Assembly: GCF_001870465.1 (NCBI RefSeq) | Contig: NZ_MDGK01000009.1 | Coordinates: 1-64,000 of the forward strand | DNA from: Pseudomonas extremorientalis | GTDB taxonomy: Bacteria; Pseudomonadota; Gammaproteobacteria; Pseudomonadales; Pseudomonadaceae | Length of the DNA: 64,000 nt | Reading direction: 5' to 3' | Shown: one piece after another, positions 1 to 7,292 of the stretch | How the letters are laid out: the number at the start of each line of letters is the position of its first letter | How positions within the stretch are numbered: the stretch's first letter is position 1 | Notes under the pieces: generated by a model | What the model was told of the DNA's origin: nothing | The model's database searches: none | The model's input: only the letters and a program-made list of their open reading frames with translations | Program-made: the position numbers and the translations under genes

Positions 1-35
1 GGTCTACCTGAAACAGCGATGTGGCCCTGAGAGAG

Positions 36-79
36 GGGGCCGCTTCGCGCCCCAACGCGGGGCAAGCCCGCTCGCCACA
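36..79. repeat. REP/REPIN half-element
   Basis: GGGGC followed by CCCAACGCGGGGCAAGCCCG and then CTCGCCACA. This is the same sequence as the right arms of the REPINs at 7108-7242 and 45749-45882, here without a visible left arm. It lies just downstream of the marR stop codon. REP elements of this type are common between genes in the P. fluorescens group. Confidence 0.75.
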
Positions 80-101
80 GCAAACCTGCAGATGGATGGC
101 T

Positions 102-599
102 TCAGGAAATACCCTTCGTCGCACGCACGGAATCCTCCTTGATGTCCTCGGCAAACTTGCGCATCAGTCGCACCAGGTTGTCGAAATCGCCTTCCTCCCA
201 GGTGGAGAAGATCGACATACCGATCCTTTCCCGCGCGTCATCGACGCGGTCGGTCATGGCCTTGCCTTTCTCGGTGATCACCGACTCGCGCACACGGCGG
301 TCGAGTGCGCTTGCCTGGCGCGTAACCAGCCCCTGGCTTTCCAGCTTCGCCACCTGCCGGCTCACCGTGGTGTAGTCGCGGCCCACGCGGTCGGCGAGTT
401 CGACCACGCCAATCGGCCCCAGGCGCTCGACCAGCACCAGCAACGGAAACAGGGCGCGGTCCAGGGAAATCCCGGCTTCGCGCACCATTGCTTCGTCGCG
501 CTGAGGGCGGTTCATCACCCCTACGATCTCGACCAACGAGCCATGCAGGTCACGCAGCTGGGCGGATATATGTGCCTTTTGCACGCTTTTAATTGACAC
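102..599 (-). CDS. MarR family transcriptional regulator
   Basis: About 165 aa, the usual MarR length, with the central winged helix around GVVELADRVGRDYTTVSRQV followed by the wing segment (VTRQASALDRRVRESVITEKG). The open frame extends further upstream, but a GTG start at 599 preceded by AAGAGAGG at good spacing fits best; an ATG at 635 would lie inside the operator. It is divergent from the FAD monooxygenase at 649, and two matching inverted repeats lie at and just inside its 5' end. It therefore probably represses both itself and the monooxygenase and responds to an aromatic or phenolic ligand (inference). Confident on family, not on ligand. Confidence 0.88.
   Translation of the reverse strand: MSIKSVQKAHISAQLRDLHGSLVEIVGVMNRPQRDEAMVREAGISLDRALFPLLVLVERLGPIGVVELADRVGRDYTTVSRQVAKLESQGLVTRQASALDRRVRESVITEKGKAMTDRVDDARERIGMSIFSTWEEGDFDNLVRLMRKFAEDIKEDSVRATKGIS
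568..587. promoter_or_regulatory. Second MarR operator-like inverted repeat (O2)
   Basis: ATATGTGC, 5-nt spacer, then GCACGC: the same half-sites as the operator at 617-637 with an imperfect outer right arm. It lies within the first codons of marR, with its centre about 49 bp from the other site. That spacing could allow two dimers to act together on the divergent promoters (inference). Confidence 0.5.
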
Positions 600-620
600 G
601 GTGTTGGCCTCTCTTAATAT
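593..620 (+). promoter_or_regulatory. Sigma-70 type promoter for the FAD monooxygenase
   Basis: TTGACA at 593-598 (perfect -35), a 16-nt spacer, then TAATAT at 615-620 as a -10 matching 4 of 6 positions. The -10 overlaps the left arm of the MarR operator at 617-637, the usual layout for repression. The monooxygenase ATG is at 649. Confidence 0.6.
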
Positions 621-637
621 GTGCGTATTGCACATAT
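617..637. promoter_or_regulatory. MarR operator (O1), perfect inverted repeat
   Basis: ATATGTGC, spacer GTATT, GCACATAT: perfect 8-bp arms with a 5-bp spacer. It lies between the divergent marR (start 599) and FAD monooxygenase (start 649) and covers the -10 region. MarR proteins bind palindromes of this size. Confidence 0.75.
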
Positions 638-648
638 AGGTGATCCAT

Positions 649-2151
649 ATGAAAGCGCAATTGGCTGTCGATGTACTGATTTGCGGTGCCGGTGCCGCCG
701 GCCTGACCCTGGCGATCGACCTGGCGAGAAGGGGCATCAGCTTCCGCCTGATCGAAAAAAACCACCAGCCATTCCAGGGCTCACGTGGCAAGGGTATCCA
801 GCCCAGGTCCCAGGAAGTCTTCGAGGACCTGGGGATTCTCGACCGTTTGATGGCGGTGGGTGGAGTCTATCCGACTGACCGGCGCTACCGCGACGATGGC
901 AGCTACAGCGATGCCGAATTCACTGCATCCAAGGCGCCGACACCGGCCGAGCCCTACCGGCAACCCTTGATGGTGCCGCAGTTTCTGACGGAACAGGTGA
1001 TGCGCGAGCGCCTGCTTGAACTGGGCCACTGGCCTGAGTTCGGTTGTGAGCTGGTCGGCTTCGAACAGGATGCCGATGGCGTCACCGCCAGGCTGGCCGG
1101 CCAGGGCGGTGAAGAAAGCCTGCGTGCCCGCTGGCTGGTGGGGGCTGATGGTGGTCGCAGCTTTGTCCGGCATGCGCTGGCTATCGGCTTCCCCGGCAAG
1201 ACCCTGGGCGTGCGCGCCCTGGTGGCGGATGGGGTGCTTACCGGCCTGACGCGTGAGGCCTGGCATCGCTTTGGCGAAGGGGATATGCAACGCCAGATTG
1301 CGATCTGTCCGCTGGCTGGCACCGACCTGTTCCAGCTTCAGGGGCCGATCCCGGCCGAGGGCGACATCGACTTCAGCGCCGAAGGGCTCACCGCACTGAT
1401 CGCCCAACGCACCGGTCGCGCCGATGTCCAGGTGCACAGCGTGAGCTGGTCATCGGCCTACACCATGAATGCACGCCTGGCCGATCACTACTGCCTGCGC
1501 CGGGTGCTGCTGGTGGGTGACGCCGCGCATATCCACCCGCCCACCGGGGGCCAGGGCCTCAACACCAGTGTGCAGGACGCCTACAACCTCGGCTGGAAGC
1601 TGGCAGCGGTGGTGCAGGGCGCCCCCGAGGCTTTACTCGATACCTATGAAGAAGAGCGCCGGCCGGTGGCCGCCTCCGTGCTCGGTTTGTCCACCAGATT
1701 GCTGGGAGAAATGCAGCACGGCGAACTGCGCCGGGGCAGGGAAGTTCATCAACTGGACATCGGCTACCCCGAGTCCTCACTGGCGTTGCAGCACCCCGTG
1801 CGTAGCGGCATTGCAGCGGGCGACCGGGCGCCGGACGCGCCGGTCCGAGGTGCCGCCGGGCAGGCGCTGCGGCTGTTCCATCTGTTCCAGGGCACGCACT
1901 GGACACTGCTGGGGTATGACGTCACGCGTGATTCAGTGCCCGCTTGGCCGGGCGTGCAGGTCCATATCGTTGGGCCTGAGGGAGATGTGATTGACGAGCA
2001 AGGTCAGTTTCAACGTGCCTACCAACTGGCGATTGGCGAGTGGGTGCTGGTGCGGCCTGATGGGTATATCGGCGCGATTGTAACGTCCGGGCAACGAGAG
2101 GAACTGGAGGCCTATCTGTTGGTTCACGCCGGGATAAGCCCGTCGGCCTGA
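649..2151 (+). CDS. FAD-dependent aromatic-ring monooxygenase (PheA/TfdB-like)
   Basis: About 500 aa, typical of group A flavoprotein hydroxylases, which use NAD(P)H and O2 to hydroxylate aromatic rings. Visible motifs are the N-terminal Rossmann GAGAAGLTLAIDLARRG, the mid-protein LVGADGGRS (FAD/NADPH loop), and LLVGDAAHIHPPTGGQGLN with SVQDAYNLGWKL (flavin ribityl loop). The C-terminal ~100 residues form the thioredoxin-like tail seen in the phenol hydroxylase subgroup. ATG 649 is preceded by AGGTGA at 5-nt spacing; a GTG at 640 is in frame but is part of that RBS. Divergent from marR, whose operator covers its promoter, so probably induced by its substrate or a related aromatic compound. 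The substrate cannot be told. Confidence 0.87.
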   Translation: MKAQLAVDVLICGAGAAGLTLAIDLARRGISFRLIEKNHQPFQGSRGKGIQPRSQEVFEDLGILDRLMAVGGVYPTDRRYRDDGSYSDAEFTASKAPTPAEPYRQPLMVPQFLTEQVMRERLLELGHWPEFGCELVGFEQDADGVTARLAGQGGEESLRARWLVGADGGRSFVRHALAIGFPGKTLGVRALVADGVLTGLTREAWHRFGEGDMQRQIAICPLAGTDLFQLQGPIPAEGDIDFSAEGLTALIAQRTGRADVQVHSVSWSSAYTMNARLADHYCLRRVLLVGDAAHIHPPTGGQGLNTSVQDAYNLGWKLAAVVQGAPEALLDTYEEERRPVAASVLGLSTRLLGEMQHGELRRGREVHQLDIGYPESSLALQHPVRSGIAAGDRAPDAPVRGAAGQALRLFHLFQGTHWTLLGYDVTRDSVPAWPGVQVHIVGPEGDVIDEQGQFQRAYQLAIGEWVLVRPDGYIGAIVTSGQREELEAYLLVHAGISPSA

Positions 2152-2294
2152 TAACTCTGGATCAGTTCGTCATATAAACTGATATCGAGGCGCGTGCGGG
2201 CCGTTTTATGACTGGACGCATGCGCTGCCACATGCCGAAAGCGAGCATGGAGACCTGCGCAAGGCGATTCGCTTGCCGGTCTGATGCGTCATGC

Positions 2295-2855
2295 TCACAA
2301 CCTATCCAGGATTTCAGTGGTCTCTACAACCTTGGCATAGTCCATCGCCAGATTGCTCAGCGACAGCGCATGCACATCCTCGGCCGGCCACAGGCGCCCG
2401 GACAAATCGGTCTGGTCGAAGGTGTAGCAGGCGTCGGCAACCACCGCCACCTCAAAACCCAGGTTGCCGCCCGAACGTGCCGTGGACTCGACCGAGTTGT
2501 TGGTGATCACGCCGACGATCACCAGTTGGCGGATCCCACGCACATGCAGCCAGCGCTCCAGCCCCGTGGCCGTGAAAGCATCCGGGACGTTCTTTTCCAC
2601 CACGTGCTCATGCGCCAGCGGTTGCAGGGTCGGCTGGAACTCGCAACCCGGTTGGCCCGGCCAGAACACCGAGTCGGGCGAGCGGGATATGTGGCGGATG
2701 TGCACCACCGTGCGGTTGGACTGCCGCCACGCCTGCAGCAAGCGCTGTATCTGCGCTTCGGCGCCGGGGTTGTTGCGTCGCCCAAGCTTCGGCTGGTTCA
2801 TGCCTTGCTGCATGTCGATGATCAGCAGTGCGGCATTGCTGGCTAACGGTGGCAT
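2295..2855 (-). CDS. Isochorismatase-family cysteine hydrolase
   Basis: About 186 aa with the family layout: N-terminal AALLIIDMQQGM carrying the catalytic Asp, a central Lys in VVEKNVPDAF, and a C-terminal segment GVITNNSVESTARSGGNLGF. In this position many family members have the nucleophilic Cys (xGVxTNxCVxxTAR); here it reads TNNSVESTAR, so the Cys appears replaced by Ser. Start at 2855 is preceded by AAGGGATG. The family includes nicotinamidases, carbamoylases and isochorismatases; with a Ser at the nucleophile position the activity is unsure. It stands alone, with no operon partner. Confidence 0.82.
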   Translation of the reverse strand: MPPLASNAALLIIDMQQGMNQPKLGRRNNPGAEAQIQRLLQAWRQSNRTVVHIRHISRSPDSVFWPGQPGCEFQPTLQPLAHEHVVEKNVPDAFTATGLERWLHVRGIRQLVIVGVITNNSVESTARSGGNLGFEVAVVADACYTFDQTDLSGRLWPAEDVHALSLSNLAMDYAKVVETTEILDRL

Positions 2856-3017
2856 GGTGCATCCCTTTGCTCGTGAGGCTCGCAACATATCAGCCAACCT
2901 GGGCGCCCAGACAGCGATTTGTTCGAAGCCGGATAGCCCCGTCGCCACCCGGCGAATACAAACGGTCATGAGGCTTGGGTTTACTGGAAGACCATTGCTC
3001 GAAAAAGGAATACCGGC

Positions 3018-3545
3018 ATGATCCGCAAGGCATTACCCGACGACGCAAGGGCCATTGCCCAGGTGCATATCAGCAGTTGGCAGGACGCCTACCGTGACCT
3101 GATGCCGGCCGAGTATTTGAGCGGGTTGCAAGCGACCCTGGCGCAGCGTGAATCCTTCTGGATGCGCTCGATTGAGTCGGACGAGCCCAAGGTTTGGGTC
3201 GCGGAGGTGGACGGGCAGGTGGTCGGTTGGATATCGGTCGGTGCCAGCCGTGACGAGGAGGCTGCGGGTGCCAACACCGGTGAGGTCATGGCCATCTATG
3301 TGTTGGCCGGGTACTGGCAAACAGGCGTGGGGCTGGCGTTGTGGAAGGCCGGTGTTGAGTATCTGAGCGAGCAGGGCCATCAGGGCCTGACACTTTGGGT
3401 GTTGAGCCGTAATGAACGAGCTATACGGTTTTATCGCCGGGCGGGCTGTGTCGCAGACCCTGGCACTGAGCGCAACCTGGTGAGAGGCGGTGCAACACTC
3501 GAGGAAGTCAGGTATCGGTTGGCCTTTTCTGCACAACAGGGTTGA
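3018..3545 (+). CDS. GNAT family N-acetyltransferase
   Basis: 175 aa, one GNAT domain. The N-terminus MIRKALPDDARAIAQVHISSW is the classic opening of this family. The acetyl-CoA pyrophosphate loop is at YWQTGVGLALW and the C-terminal part (LWVLSRNERAIRFYRRAGC) matches the usual NxxAxxFYxxxGF motif. RBS AAAAAGGAA lies upstream of ATG 3018. It ends 10 bp from a convergent second GNAT. The acceptor substrate is unknown. Confidence 0.88.
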   Translation: MIRKALPDDARAIAQVHISSWQDAYRDLMPAEYLSGLQATLAQRESFWMRSIESDEPKVWVAEVDGQVVGWISVGASRDEEAAGANTGEVMAIYVLAGYWQTGVGLALWKAGVEYLSEQGHQGLTLWVLSRNERAIRFYRRAGCVADPGTERNLVRGGATLEEVRYRLAFSAQQG

Positions 3546-3554
3546 CACATCCAG

Positions 3555-4037
3555 CTAGCAAGCTGGGCCAACCCCCGGAACGCTCTGACGAACATAATAA
3601 TTGTCGAATTCACTGCTTTCGACGAATTGGAAGCCATGGCGGATATAAAAGCGATTCGAAGCGCTGTCTTTGAGAGCTCCAACTCTAATAGGGAGCGCAA
3701 CCGCATCCGCTACTTTAAAAATCTGAGTGAGAACAACAGAGCCTATACCTGATCCTTGCGCGCTCGGTCTCACATACAAGTGGTCGAGCAAGAGTTCATT
3801 GTGGTGATGCTTGACCACTACAAAACCAACCTTCTCTCCAAGTACCTCGATGTAGTGTGTGTTGCGAGCTTCAAAACCGCTAAGAAACCGCTCTCGCGCG
3901 CGAACCGGATCAAATCGCCCGACACGCTCCAGACTTTCACGCATAGCCTCAATTCGAATGGCTACGAGATTGTCCAGGTCGTCTTGTTGAGCTGGGACCA
4001 GAATGACTGGGGAATTTAGATCGGGTGTGACGGGCAT
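3555..4037 (-). CDS. GNAT family N-acetyltransferase
   Basis: About 160 aa. Acetyl-CoA loop LYVRPSAQGSGIGSVVL and C-terminal SNRFYIRHGFQFVESSEFDN mark a GNAT domain. The start is uncertain: ATG 4061 has no ribosome binding site, while ATG 4037 has only a weak AGAG; the family fold begins shortly after 4037. Codon use is more AT-rich than in its neighbours, which hints at separate acquisition. It converges on the GNAT at 3018-3545. Confidence 0.82.
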   Translation of the reverse strand: MPVTPDLNSPVILVPAQQDDLDNLVAIRIEAMRESLERVGRFDPVRARERFLSGFEARNTHYIEVLGEKVGFVVVKHHHNELLLDHLYVRPSAQGSGIGSVVLTQIFKVADAVALPIRVGALKDSASNRFYIRHGFQFVESSEFDNYYVRQSVPGVGPAC

Positions 4038-4208
4038 ATTTTGCGCTCTATTTACCACCATGGAAGGCCAGTATGGAGAGCCTGATGTGTGGTTCCCAAG
4101 TCAGCCTCACTGAATTGCCCCTGATTTCCCGGCGGCATCCGACAGGCTCCGTGTGGCCGTTTTATGCCTGTCGCGAGAGGCAGCTATTTCCGCCCCCCAT
4201 GAAAACAC

Positions 4209-5000
4209 CTAAACCAAACTTTCCCGACCAACACAACTCACATGCCCAACCCCCGCCGCCTGCAACCGTGCCACCAGATCCTCCCGCGCTGCGCGCCCAC
4301 CTTCACGCACATATTCAAGCTCCGCCGCCGTGATCAACACCACCGGCACCAGTTGCACCGGTGAGAGCGGCATGTCGTCGAGGCGGGTAGGGAAGTCCGG
4401 GGCGGGTCCGCCCAGCAGGACGCCGGTGGCGTCGTCTGCGGTGACGAACAAGTTGGGCAACTGATCGCTCATCAGGTGCGACTGGCTGAAACCGGGCAGC
4501 TCCAGGGAGAGGACGCCATGACTTTCCAGTTGCTGGGTGATGCCGCCGGCGTTGGCGACGGTTTTGGCGACGTGTTCGAGCAGTTCGAATGCCCAGCTAT
4601 GGCGTAGCGGGTCGACGTGTCCGAGGTTGCCGCGGGCATTTTCGGGGATGTCGGGGGTTTCCAGGAACAGTTCCATTTCGAAGCCATTGCCGAGGCCTTC
4701 GGCATCGTCGAACGGGTCGGATAACCCTTCGGTTGCCAGCACGATGCTGTTGGCGCGGCGTACCACGCGGTAGGCCTGGCGCGTGGACGGCCAGTAAGGG
4801 CCGCCGGTGAAGCTAGGGCTGATCAGGTAGGCTAGGACGTCTTGTTCGACGGTGCCCACAGACTGCCAGTGACGGTCCAGGCATTCGGCGCTGGCCAGGC
4901 GTGCGGCCAGGTTGGCGCTGTCGGGGTCGGGCGAATCCACTTCAACCACTGGGGTATCGATTGTTTTTGACGAGCCGAACAGTTTCTTGAAGAAATTCAT
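4209..5000 (-). CDS. Suppressor-of-fused (SUFU)-like domain protein
   Basis: 263 aa, no signal peptide and no membrane segment. The central region (VLATEGLSDPFDDAEGLGNG, then FEMELFLETPD) resembles the SUFU fold signature GLSDPF...GxELxxxTP found in many bacterial proteins. A Leu/Val-rich C-terminal half (PVQLVPVVLITAAELEYV) follows. Bacterial SUFU proteins are often immunity proteins of polymorphic toxin systems, but no toxin gene lies nearby, so the role here is unknown. It starts 29 bp beyond the tetR stop and could be co-transcribed with tetR. Confidence 0.6.
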   Translation of the reverse strand: MNFFKKLFGSSKTIDTPVVEVDSPDPDSANLAARLASAECLDRHWQSVGTVEQDVLAYLISPSFTGGPYWPSTRQAYRVVRRANSIVLATEGLSDPFDDAEGLGNGFEMELFLETPDIPENARGNLGHVDPLRHSWAFELLEHVAKTVANAGGITQQLESHGVLSLELPGFSQSHLMSDQLPNLFVTADDATGVLLGGPAPDFPTRLDDMPLSPVQLVPVVLITAAELEYVREGGRAAREDLVARLQAAGVGHVSCVGRESLV

Positions 5001-5029
5001 GGGCAGTCCTTTGCTGGAGGGAGAGCGCT

Positions 5030-5662
5030 TCAGGGATGGTTCAGCGCATTCACATAAGCGCGAAACATATCAGCCATCCCCTCGGCATACACAGCGATTT
5101 CTTGCGCCGTGCGTGGGCTGCAAGAAAAATCCTTACCCACCGAACTGAGCGTTGTGAGAATCAAGTCGCAGGCCAGCGCGCGCGTCTGCTCGGAGACCTG
5201 AGGCAGTAACTCCAGCATGAATGCGTCGAAAGTCTCCCGGCTCGCCGCCCTGACTTCCAGCGCTTCCGGTGCATCGCGATAGAGCGGCGCCGCATCGCTC
5301 AATGCCCCGCGCATCTGCGCTTCCTCGCATTCCGACTGGATAAAGGCATGCACCAACGTGCGCAGGCGATCCAGCGGCGCTTCATCGTGTTTCTCCAGGA
5401 TGTTGCGCAGCATCCGGGTGGTCTGTTGCCACTCATCACTTTGCAAACGGAACAGAATCGCCGCTTTGTTGGGGAAGTATTGGTACACCGACCCTACGCT
5501 CACGCCGGCCTTTTCAGCGACCCGAGCGGTGGTGAAACGGGTGGCGCCTTCCTTGGCCAAAACCTGAACAGCCGCTTCGAGAATCGCCGCCACCAGCTCG
5601 GTGGAACGCGCCTGTTGTGGCTGTTTGCGCGTGGAAATACACGGGGGCTGACGGCGGGTCAT
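5030..5662 (-). CDS. TetR family transcriptional regulator
   Basis: 210 aa. The HTH lies at residues ~22-68: ILEAAVQVLAKEGATRFTTA, then VAEKAGVSVGSVYQYFPNKA, the textbook TetR pattern. The C-terminal ligand domain resembles the subgroup with a tetracycline-like all-helical C domain. It is divergent from the O-methyltransferase at 5774, and a perfect inverted repeat at 5726-5745 lies between them. Probably represses itself and the methyltransferase (inference). Confidence 0.9.
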   Translation of the reverse strand: MTRRQPPCISTRKQPQQARSTELVAAILEAAVQVLAKEGATRFTTARVAEKAGVSVGSVYQYFPNKAAILFRLQSDEWQQTTRMLRNILEKHDEAPLDRLRTLVHAFIQSECEEAQMRGALSDAAPLYRDAPEALEVRAASRETFDAFMLELLPQVSEQTRALACDLILTTLSSVGKDFSCSPRTAQEIAVYAEGMADMFRAYVNALNHP

Positions 5663-5725
5663 ACGGGGCTCCGTAAGCAGGGCGAATGCGAATAGCGAAG
5701 GATGGGAATCACTCGCATACTTTTA

Positions 5726-5745
5726 ATGCGACGAATGAGTCGCAT
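5726..5745. promoter_or_regulatory. TetR operator candidate
   Basis: ATGCGAC, GAATGA spacer, GTCGCAT: perfect 7-bp arms. A further ACTCGCAT half-site lies at 5711-5718. The site sits 29 bp before the methyltransferase ATG and 64 bp upstream of the divergent tetR start, where a TetR dimer would control both. Confidence 0.65.
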
Positions 5746-5773
5746 CTTAGCCCCAACCCTACGGAAATCCATT

Positions 5774-6436
5774 ATGTCGAGTCTGACCACTGCGCCTTTG
5801 GCGCCCCTGATCGAACGTCTTTATACCCAAGCCAGCGCCGCTACCAGCCCCTTGGTGAACTCGGTATCCAAGGAGGAACGCGATCGGCTGATGCGCAGCA
5901 AGACAGAATACGTGGCGCTGTATTCGCTGCTCAAGGACCTGTGGCTGCCGGTCTCGCGGGACACCGGCAAGCTGCTCTACCTGCTGGCGCGCAGCAGCAA
6001 GGCGCGGGCGATTGTGGAGTTTGGCACGTCGTTCGGCCTGTCCACCTTGCACCTGGCCGCTGCGCTGCGTGACAACGGCGGCGGTGTGCTGATCGGCAGC
6101 GAATTCGAAGCCTCGAAGATTGCCCTGGCGCGTGAGCACTTCATCGAAGGCGGGGTGAGTGACTTGATCCATATCCGCGAAGGCGACGCACTGGTCACCC
6201 TGGCCAGCGACCTGCCGGACAGTGTGGACTTGCTGCTGCTGGACGGCGCCAAGACGCTGTATGGCGACGTGCTGGGCCTGGTGGAAAAGCACCTGCGCCC
6301 CGGCGCGCTGGTGGTGGCGGACAACACCGATTACTGCCCTGAATACCTGGCCCACGTACGCGCCCCGGAGAACGGCTACGTGTCTGTACCGTTTGCCGAT
6401 GACATCGAACTGTCCATACGGCTCAGCGCCTGCTGA
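5774..6436 (+). CDS. Class I SAM-dependent O-methyltransferase
   Basis: 220 aa, the size of caffeoyl-CoA/catechol-type O-methyltransferases (methyltransferase 3 family). SAM motif I is IVEFGTSFGLSTLHLA (~residues 75-90), followed by the acidic residue in GSEFEASK. The metal/catalytic block VDLLLLDGAKTLY and VVADN fit the family. The open frame runs upstream to 5702, but that part covers the TetR operator; ATG 5774 begins a protein of normal family length. Its 3' end overlaps the convergent lysE gene by 14 bp. Probably controlled by the divergent TetR. Substrate unknown. Confidence 0.83.
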   Translation: MSSLTTAPLAPLIERLYTQASAATSPLVNSVSKEERDRLMRSKTEYVALYSLLKDLWLPVSRDTGKLLYLLARSSKARAIVEFGTSFGLSTLHLAAALRDNGGGVLIGSEFEASKIALAREHFIEGGVSDLIHIREGDALVTLASDLPDSVDLLLLDGAKTLYGDVLGLVEKHLRPGALVVADNTDYCPEYLAHVRAPENGYVSVPFADDIELSIRLSAC

Positions 6437-7043
6437 ATGCCAACCGCGCTGCAAACACTATGAAGATCATTCCAGTGGTGCGGTCCATCCACTGGATGAC
6501 CTTTTCCCGGCGCAGGAAACCGGACAGCGGCTGCGTGGCACCCATCAACACCAGTGACCACACCAGGCCGAGCAGCACATGGATGCCCACCAGGCCGAAC
6601 GTCCACAGGATCAACGGCTGGCCCTGGGGGGTGAACTGCGGCAGGAACGACACATAGAAAATCCCCACCTTGGGGTTGAGCACATTGCCCAGCATGCCCT
6701 TGATAAACCAGTTGCCGGCCGGCTTGCCCTGCACCTCGGCGCTGGCCAGTGAGCGGCGCGGACGCAGTAGCATGTTCAACCCCAGCCAGGCCAGGTACGC
6801 GGCGCCGCAGTACTTGAGCAGGTTGAAGGCGACTTCCGACACAGCGATCAGTGCGCCCAGACCGAAGGCAACCGCTGCGCCCCACAGCAGGCAGCCGGCG
6901 TTGATGCCCAGCGTAGCTTGCAGCGCCTGGCGCTTGCCTTCCACCGTCGCCGTCCTGAGCACCAGGGCTGTATCGAGGCCGGGTGTGAGCGTGAGCAGGG
7001 TGGCGGCGAAGGTGAAGGCGAGGAGGTTATCCGTGATGGACAT
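6423..7043 (-). CDS. LysE/RhtB family amino-acid exporter
   Basis: 206 aa with about six hydrophobic segments, typical of the LysE/RhtB superfamily of inner-membrane exporters. The N-terminal LLTLTPGLDTALVLRTA is the family signature (TPGPxxxxV), and GMLGNVLNPKVGIFYVSFLP matches the GxxxNxxNPKxxxFxxxxLPQF motif. ATG 7043 gives the usual N-terminus; the frame extends to 7082 without extra homology. The exported substrate is unknown. A second family member lies at 18533-19153. Confidence 0.88.
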   Translation of the reverse strand: MSITDNLLAFTFAATLLTLTPGLDTALVLRTATVEGKRQALQATLGINAGCLLWGAAVAFGLGALIAVSEVAFNLLKYCGAAYLAWLGLNMLLRPRRSLASAEVQGKPAGNWFIKGMLGNVLNPKVGIFYVSFLPQFTPQGQPLILWTFGLVGIHVLLGLVWSLVLMGATQPLSGFLRREKVIQWMDRTTGMIFIVFAARLAFSRR

Positions 7044-7107
7044 GGGCGGGCTTCGTGATTGGGTGGAGGTGAACCCAAGCATACTATGTTGTAGTGAAGG
7101 AGATTGT

Positions 7108-7242
7108 TGTGGCGAGCGGGCTTGCCCCGCGTTGGGCTGCGCAGCAGCCCCATCAATGAGAGCTGCGATGTGTCAGGTATTCCTCAGTGTCTGGTTTTGG
7201 GGCTGCTATGCAGCCCAACGCGGGGCAAGCCCGCTCGCCACA
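7108..7242. repeat. REPIN (paired inverted REP elements)
   Basis: Left arm 7108-7152 (TGTGGCGAGCGGGCTTGCC, then CCGCGTTGGGCTGC) and right arm 7197-7242 are near-perfect reverse complements separated by ~45 nt of non-repeat sequence. Each arm also carries its own small hairpin (GGGCTGC...GCAGCCC). This is the REPIN layout described in P. fluorescens, mobilised by RAYT transposases; no RAYT gene lies in this window. It sits between lysE and the aer stop. Confidence 0.88.
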
Positions 7243-7292
7243 GGTCACCGGCTAGCCACAACAAACCGGCTAGCCAGGCGTTCAGCGAAGGC

